Shown here one piece after another: positions 39,801 to 48,800 of a stretch of DNA of 64,000 nt. Position numbers and translations under genes: made by a program. The notes beneath the pieces are model-generated. The model did not search any database. It saw only the letters and a program-made list of their open reading frames with translations, and had not been told where the DNA came from. The DNA is from Struthio camelus (lineage: Eukaryota > Chordata > Aves > Struthioniformes > Struthionidae), in contig NC_090964.1 of NCBI RefSeq assembly GCF_040807025.1, positions 8,146,214-8,210,213 on the forward strand. The letters run 5' to 3'. Numbering within the stretch: the stretch's first letter is position 1; each line of letters opens with the position of its first letter.

Positions 39801-42800
39801 TCACACCCACGTGGCAACGGCGACAACTGCTTAGCATGGGAAAGCAATATTAGGAAAGGGCTTGGCATATTTTTAACTTCTTTCCATGTGATTTAGCAGC
39901 TGGACTCAAAGAGAAGATCCTACACCTCGTTACAGGGCTGCTCAGTGCTGAATATCACCAAGCGCTTCACGTAGATGGTGGGAATCCCAGCTCGGAAAGC
40001 TGGGGGTTGAGAGTCAGGATTTACCAAGCAGAAGGAGCGCACGCAGCTCAGCAAGCAGATCTGGATGCAGAGCAGCTACTTTGAGAAGGTCCAAAAGAAA
40101 ATGAGATCAGGAGAAAAGGAGAACAGCCTCCTCTGAACAACTTGTCATTGCAGACCACGGACTTCCCGGCTAACACAAAGCACTGCACAAAGGCTAGCGC
40201 GTTTGCCAGAGCATGGGAGAGCCTGGACATCTGCCAGAATGCGTTTGGCTCTTCTTGTTACCTGTGGTTTGCTTTAGAAGAGCTTGCCCATTTCTAATGG
40301 CTTGGTCCACGTTCTTCTTTCTGTTCACAATTTCCTCGTTCAGAGCCTGGACAGAAAGAACAAACTGCAGTTATCCTTCTGCAAGCAGGTCCCTGAGTCC
40401 TGCAGGCTGCTCAGTGCAGGACAGAGGCCGATGTTAAGGAGAGCATTAATTGCTCTTTATCTAACATAGGAAGGTGGACAACAGATCAGATACGAGTCCA
40501 TCCAGCCTTCTCCTGCTATGGGACGTACGGCACCCAAAGGTGCAAAACGTAGAGCAAAACCATCCCAAATCTTCATGTAACGCTGAAAAATTTAGTCTTG
40601 TATTACATATAACCACGCTCTTAACAAGGTTTACATGGCCCTAACAGAAGAGAAACAGACTGCTTCTTCGGTGGCCAGCCTAGCTCAGAAAACCCCACCG
40701 GGCTCTTCAAATTCACATTCTTGGAAACAGCATCCAGCCTTCTAAAGACAAACGGTGGCCAAGCACGCTCAGACACTGCTCACAAAGCAAATGAGTCTCT
40801 TAAAGTTTCCGCTCCCCCCGGGAAACCCATTCTGGGGCTGCAGTTACTGTTTTTAACACATGAAATCTCTTTATACCTCTCCAAGCCTCGGAAAGGCAAA
40901 GCTTGTTCCACTGCCGGTTAAAATTAACAACACACCAGAAACATAAAAGAGATAAATGCAACAAAATCAACAACATAAATATGGAAGAAAACGGAAAATA
41001 CCAGCTGGTCAGCATGCTGCTTCTGCAGGACGTCCCGTTTGTAATCCTTTACGGATACCGAGCCGAGCTTGTCCTCGACCTCAGCCAGCCAGTTGAGCAC
41101 TTCCACCTCCTCCTCCCCAAAGAGCCTAGCATTAGACAGCGCTTGCTCGAGCAGCGCTGCCTTGCGGCAGCACCGGTCGCGGATCTCGCCGTAGCGGCCC
41201 TGCAGAGAGTCTAGCTTCTCTGCCAGCAGCCTCTGCTCCGCAGCGCAGCTCAGGGAGGAGAGGCACTGCCCGACACTGACCGCCTGATTCACCTCAGCCG
41301 CGTGGCTCTCTATCTCTTCCTCTAGAGCCTGAAAGCCAGGAGGACAAAATGGACAACAGAAACAAAAATGAGTGGAAAAAAAATGAGATGGAAAAATAAT
41401 AAGGGGAAAACAGAAACAATGAATGCAACTGAACTGGAGAAAGGAGATGAAACCCACCCGTGAATGGGCAAAATGTATTACAAAAAGGTTTACAACAAAC
41501 AAAAACAGGAATGGCTTTTCTATCCAGAACCACATACATTTGTTGCGAGGTGCAAGGACATCAGTTAAATACCTTGTATCATTGCTAAGAGCAAAGAGTG
41601 GGTTAGAGTTTGCAGCCTTTTCCTTCTTTAACGCAGCCTAGATATCTGTCTTGGTGGTGATCAGGGAAGTTAAACTTGCTCATGCCAAAAACCACCTCAC
41701 CATGGCAGAAACATCCATCTAGGAGAGACCTGACACCGACCACCTCCATCAGCAGCTCTCGGTTCGCGCGCGGGGCCCTACCTTGTGGCGACTGATCTGC
41801 TGCTGGATTTTGGCAGTCTGGGTGCCAATGGGCTCGGAATTGGCCAGCTTCTTCTCCGTCACTGACAGCCAGTCTGAAATAGGCTCCGTGGTTTCGTGGA
41901 ATTGCTTAGCCAGAACCAAGATGTCTTCCAGCTGTTTCTGCCTAAATTGGGAGCATAAGAAAACAGCTAAGGAACAGCTCCCCTTTTGGAGCCTGGAAAG
42001 GGAAGCAGCTTAAGCTGAAACACCACCCCACTGCCAGTACGGCTTGGCACAAGAAAGTGGCTTGTGGGCTTTGACAGAACCAGAAGCCAGAGCGGAAATA
42101 CCGTAGAAACCAAAGCAATAGAAAGAGGGAACAGAAGCGCCTCTGTTCAGTGCAAGGTGAGACACCTTGTCAGGCAAGCTGCAGATCCAAACACAAAAAG
42201 CAGCATGGAGAAACTGCAGCATAAGCTTTTTTCTGCAGCTGTTCCTTTAGGGTCCAGTTCGGCTCCCAGTGAAGGCAGCAGAAAGGCTCCCTTTGTGCTG
42301 CTTTTCTTTCGTTAACATCATTCTCTTAGAGATCCTCCAACACAGTCAGCTGGTGGTGGGGCCCTCGGTGTTTCAGAGCTGCTGAGCTTCTGCTCAAAGA
42401 CACCTGGGCCCCGGTGCACGGGCTAGATGGACAGCCCATCTCCTCTACAACCATTCAAAGCATTGAGAAGTCAAACCTGGCCCTCACAAGTAACTCCTAA
42501 CCCAACGCCTTAGCTTATGTAGCAACAAGCGACTTGTAAATGAGATTCAGGCAGCAGAAAGGTGTCAACAGGATGTTCCCACTAAAGCTAAATGTTAAAA
42601 GCTTAAAGGAATAAAAATAACATCCACCCCCTGAAGGGAATTTGTTTAATTTGAGCTCTTCCCTAGCATTGTAAACCACTGCTATCTGCTTCACCTCCCA
42701 AAGCAGGCTTTGATTTCTCATGTTTTCCAGCTGTTGTTTCCAGGATGTATCTGCAAAGAAATCTCCGCACGCTTTCCACGTGTTGTTATCCCACGATCAC

Positions 42801-45800
42801 AGAGCAGCCAGCAGGACTGACCAGTGAGTTAACACCTGCAGCAAACCAAACGGCTGACGCTGGCAGGAACTATCTCAACAAGCTCTTGTTTGGCTGACCA
42901 GCGCATGCGAGCAACAAACACTACAGCTCCAGCGAGCCAGGCTCCAGCCTAGCCAGCACGCAAAACAAACACTAGAACAATAACAGCAACATTTTTGTCA
43001 CAAACTCACTTTCCTCTCATAGACACAAATCATCAAGCTCTGTAAAACTTTGAGGCGCCACAAATTACCGGATAAGCTCTCCCCACAGTTGGTTTTGTCC
43101 ACCATGGCAATGGAGCAGACCCTCTGAGGACTGCACAGCTCATGGTTGCCCGTTTGGGCCATCCAACCTGCCCACAAGGGATCCCGCCGGGAACGCAGAG
43201 GAACCACGGCAGAGCTGGGCACGTCTCGGCAACGGCAGCATGCATCCACGCTCTGACCTCAAACGTTCAGCCCAGAGTTCAGGAAAATCTATCAGCCCAG
43301 ATTTCAGGAAAAAGCAGTGGGGTTTCTGAGAGATCAGCCAGGATGCAAACAGTGCAAGGGGTAAAACTGCGGCCAGCACCGACCAGGCACAGGGAAACCT
43401 CTCCTCCGTTAGAGCTGAGGGGCAACGAGGTCTCTTTGCCCAGCTCTTACCTGCCAGCCGCCCTGCTGAGCAGTCCTGCCCATCTATTTTCGAGGCTCTC
43501 CAGCTGGCAGACGATCTTCTCCCTGTCTGCCGGCTCGGCTGACTGTGCTATCCTCCCACCCTCGGCTTGAATCATCTCCACTGTGGCTTTGCGATCATCC
43601 AGAAGTCGCTGGAGCAGCTTTAATAGCAGCAGGAGAACAAAGGAGGATAACAGTTATCGAACTGAGTCAGCAGAACTACTTCCTTCCCTCAAAGATACCA
43701 AACTTTAAGTGCGTCTGAAAAGCATCGATAAGCACCGAGATGAGTTGATCGAGTGGGATACCCACACCATCTTCCTCCTCCACCATCGAAACCAGCTCAA
43801 AAGAGATTCAGAGCACTTCTGGTTCCAGAGAAGCTTTAAGAGGCTTCCCCATCACCCCCTCAAAATCTATCAAGATCAAATTGGTCTTTCACTTTAAATT
43901 TCCTCTTCAAAGTCTCAATATGTCAGAGCAAGCCTTTTTAAAGATTCATTTTAAAAATGTTTTACTGTGGCGATACTTGAACTTTCATCTGCATGTTCGT
44001 AAGAGCAGGCTCTGACCCAGGTTTGTTATATCTATAAACACCAGTGTGTGCTGGGTCAGTTCTTACAGTTTGTATACTCATTTTGTCCAAATACCCAAAC
44101 TGGTAACTAACACCAGCTTGCTCCTGACATAACAGAATTATCAGCACAAACAGAACCAAGTCTAGGACTGGGAAAACACAGGCAACTAGCAAAACCAGCA
44201 GCAAACTTCAAGAGGCAGCGTGACAATAATGCTGTGGAGATGGTTGGTTTGGGCAAAGCAGCTGGCTGTTTGCAGCGCTAGCATATGGGGAACCTGTAGG
44301 ACAGCCACTGTGAAAGGAAGAGGCTTGCGGACATCCCAGCTACGCCTCATCTGTTACCGCTGGGCCAAATTACTGCCTGGCTATCCAGAGCCCCTGCTCC
44401 AAGGTACCCAGCCAGTTGTCCCATGCTTGCTTACCTTCTGCTCCTGGATCTGGGCTTTCACCACCTTGTACTCAGCGGAGGGAGGTTTCTGGTTGGAGAT
44501 GAGCTCCTCCGTGTCTGCCAGCCAGCTCAGTAAGGGCTCCAAGGCGTCCTGAAACTTCCCACAGCGCAACAGGGCCTCCTGCAGCTGGGCAATCCTCTGA
44601 GCCACCTACACAGCACAGAGCACCGTCAGGGTGGCGACGGGGCACAGCGATTTGGCATCTCCCTCCCACTCGGAGAGAGGTTTGGCAGCTCATCTGGGCT
44701 CGACTTCCTGGCAACGCCCCCCTTCTCCTACAGGACCCCAGCGAGCCTCCGTGGGCACCAGCGGGACCAGCAGCACCCCCTTCCCTGCAGCGCTCACCTT
44801 TTTGTTGAGGGTGTTCCAGCGAGTGTTGATTTCCTCCACGTCATGTTCCAGCCCTTGGACGTCGCAGTTTTTGCCAGCGCTTTGGATGAGCCCTTGACCA
44901 ACGCCATTCACTTGCTGCAGTTTCAGCTGAAGAGGATCCACTTGCTCCTTCTGGAACATCTGGGTAAGAGAAGGGTGGGAGAGAAAACCACATCCATAAT
45001 TTGCAGGCTGCTCTACAATGCCCTGGCTCCATCATTCAACGGACACGTAAGGCTTTCTTCTCAAGAGAAGAGGCAGTATCTACTGCTTCTTTGGCCGCGC
45101 TGATTTTATTGAACCGAGTTGCATAAGTTTGTTTAAGCGCCTGCCTTGCCTTGACCCAGTAACACGAACGTTGCAGGCGTTTCCTGGCGCAGAGCACAGC
45201 TGGGGACCTCCAGGCAGCCATCTCTGCTTTCAAAGGGGTAAAACCCCTTTTTCAAAGCATCAGTTCCAGGAGCGAGGTGGAGAGAGCAAAGCGCTGCAGA
45301 GGTTAGAGCACTGGCTGCGGTCAGCCAGCAGGTTTGGAAATAACGTTCCTGGGGAAAAACCCAAGTGATCCTCACAGGGATGCTGCTGAGAACCGAGACC
45401 TGACATCCACAAAAGTTGTGTTAACCGCTGAAATTACACACGCTGGGAACCGAGCTGCATTTCGAAAGACAAAGGCAACAGGCAACTAACGTGCAAGTCA
45501 TTTATCGCGCCACATACTTGGCACAATCCTGCCTGGGAATCCGGTGGGGAAAAAGCTTTTAACAACAAAAAGATTTGACAGGCAAGGGGGAGGAGAGCGA
45601 ACGAAGCTCACCATTGTAAAGACAGAGAGCAGGGAAAATCCTGTTTCCACGAAGGAGATAAGTGCTCTTTATCAAAGCTCCAAATCTGCTGTAATTACCA
45701 GCCGAGGAGGCCGACCCCGGCAGCCCGGGCTCATTTCCGTGCTGCCCCAGCGGGGTTGCCCGGGCCCGGCCGTGCCGGAGCCCAGGCGCCCGCTCGCCCC

Positions 45801-48800
45801 GCTCCGGGGAGGCAGCTTTCGACTTGGCCAGAACGAACAACGCCATCCCCAAAAAAGGGAGTGGATTCGTTCATTGTTTATTCTGGGACCTTGGACTACG
45901 AGCTAATACAGAGCACAGGTCAGGCTGCAACGAACGCTGCAAAGGATTATAGCGTGCTTCCCTATTGCAACACTTTCTGTCGGAAAGCAGGGGGGACTGA
46001 ATTCAGGCGGCCGCCTGCCCTCTTCCTCAAACACGCCTCCTCCTTCAGTGTCCAAGAGTATAAGGACACGGGCAATATCTAAAAAATCCATCTCAAATAC
46101 AGAACACAAAGTGCAAACCCTCTCCCAGCAAAGCGATGGATTATGGACTGCACAGATCTCTGCACCAGATAAATGCTTTTATCTCCGAAGGAGTACAAAG
46201 CAAGCAGAACCCCCCAAACAAACATCCCTCCACCTCTGCCTGAGAAAGACGGACTGCCTTGACTTTCTTTGCCTTGTTTTCACAGAAAAATGGATTTCTC
46301 CCTGCTGGAGCTCAGCAACTCGAGAGCAGCAAGGTATCACTCCAAAGGGTGTGGTAGAAGACATTGTCCAGAGCTGTTTGCTCAGGGAGAATTATGCTAT
46401 GATCGTAAGAGGTAAACGGTGACATGAAATCACCAATTCCCCAGACGCTTCTCCTGTTACCGCTTGTGCATGGAGCTGGCTGCTGGCAGCAGCCAAACCC
46501 ACAAACGGCCCAGGCTGATAAGCCTGGCGCGCAAATGTTTGACTACGGCACGGTGCTAGCTTCTCCCACGCGTGGTCCTAGCCCTCGGTGCAAGCCTTGA
46601 CTTCGCTAAAACAAACTGCAGGGCTTCACAACCGTCGGGCAGGGGGAGAAGCCAAGCTGAAAGCTGCAATATCAGATGACAGATACCTGCAATACACGAG
46701 TAAGTACAACCCCAGAGCAACCCAAGAGCGTTGCACCAGGATCATTAAAAAGATAATCGCACGCGCTAACGTCCTGAAGAGCGGCTATGTTTAACATGCT
46801 TGTTTTTCTTTGCTCGTAAAAGATTCCAACGATTCAGTTCATTAACCTCGCTGTGACTCAGCGACAAAGCAAATATTTAGCGTACAACCTCCGTCGCACA
46901 CGAAAACGTGAAGGCGGCTGGAAAGCCCGGGCAGAGCCAAGCGGCCGGACAGACATCTCGAGGGGCAGGAGCACATCTGCCGCGCGGCACCTCCTGCTCG
47001 CGCCGGAGATGGCTGGCCCGAGCCCCGCGGCGTGCCGCGCGCCGCTTCGCTCATCTCCCGGGCGACTGCAGCCCGTCATCTCCCCGCGCGCTTAACCCCG
47101 GCGGCGCCGGGCCGGGCCGGGCGAACCGGCGCGCTAGCGGCGCCCTTGGGCGAGCCGAGCCGCTTCCCCGGTGCGCGCCTCCACCTGCCAACGCGGCACG
47201 GCGTTGAAGCGACGGCAGGCGCCGGGGTTAACGCCGACGCGCCGAGAGGCTTCGCGTGACGGACTAAAGGAAGCTAAAGACGCGTCGTCTGGAATTTGCT
47301 GCTTCGACTTCCCGCCTCTTTTTTCCTTCTTAATTCCCAGCCCGGGGACGCCCGGGGCCGGAGCCAGGTGCAAACGCGCTGCCGCCTCCGGCGGGCGCCC
47401 GCGGCGTTGGGAAACGGGCGGCGCGGCCCAAACGATGTCTAACGGCTGCTGGAGCGGGGCTTTCTGGGCTGACTTCTCGGGTCGCCTCGGCAGCGTTTTT
47501 CTTTAACCCGGAGGGCAGTAAATCAGCAGCGCGCGGCCCCGGGACCCTCCCGTCCCACGCGCCAGCCCGCCGCCAGGCTGCGCGGGGCGAAAGCCGCGAG
47601 CCAAGGGGCTGCACAGTAAACCCCAAAGCGCCAGGAAGAAGGGGACCCCTTTTCCGGGGCGCTTCAGAGCCGCGTCGCCTTACCGCCCGCTTTGAACAGC
47701 CGACGGGGAAGCGCCCGCTGCCGTCCCTCCGCTCGCCCGACAGGACGCAGCCTCCCGCCGCGTTCCCGGTGACTACCCAGCCAGACCCTGGCAAGAAAAC
47801 CTTTCCGAAGAAATCCGTAATTTACGCCTGAGCGAACATAACGTTACGTGAAAAAGCCAAAAAAGAAAAAAAAAAGAAAAAAAAAGTTTAAGACAATAGT
47901 TTAGGTAAGCGAGCGGTCGTAACGTTTTGCCTCCCCGGCTGGCAAAACGGCGCAGCTCCCTCCAGAGCTTTTCCTTCGCCTGCCAAATTTGCACGGGACT
48001 TGGGAGGGGACGGGCGCCAGGGAGGGGGCTGCAGAGGCCGCCGCGAGCCCCGTCGGCGCGCCACCCCCCCTCCGTCACCAAATAAAGCGGTTTGGTGCCT
48101 GCAACGCTGCCCGCGGGCCACTGAGTAACAAATACCTCATTATCTGGAGCGAATCCATCTGTCGGGGCAGGAGGCCCTGGGGCAGCGAGCGCCGCGGCAG
48201 GAGGCTCCTTCGTGCCGGCCGCCGCCGCGGTGGCCTGGCTGGGGACCGGCGGGGACGCGTCGCGGTGGCCCGGGGCACGGCGGGTGCCCGGCACCGGGGC
48301 GGCTCCCGGCTCCGCGGGTCCCTCCGCGGTGCCAGGATCCTCCACGCCAGGCGCTCCGGGGATGCTGGCGCCGGGAGGGTCCGGCAGAGCTGGCGCTGCC
48401 TCGGGACGCTCGCGCGCGCCGGGCGGTTTGGCCGTGCCCTCCGACGCCGTTCCTGGCTTCCCCGCGGCCGGCGGTGCGGGGCTAATGAGGGGATCGTCCG
48501 ACGCGGGCACCTGGACACCCGGCAAGTCGGCTGGCGGCGGCGGCGGCGCAGCGGCCGCGGGCTCGTCGGCAAACGGTGCCGGGGCTTCCAGAGGCTCTGC
48601 CACCACCACGGCGGCCGCATCGGCACCCGGTGGTGGGCACCAAGCACACGGCTCTTCGGCGTCTGCGGTGGCATCTCCGGTGGCTGGCGGTACCTCCGGA
48701 GCGCTGGGCTCCGGGACAGCCATATCCTCCCCAAAAACCAGCAGGCCAGCAGCCGGTGACGCACCACGGAGCCCTTCCCGGGTGTCCGGGATGGCCGAGG

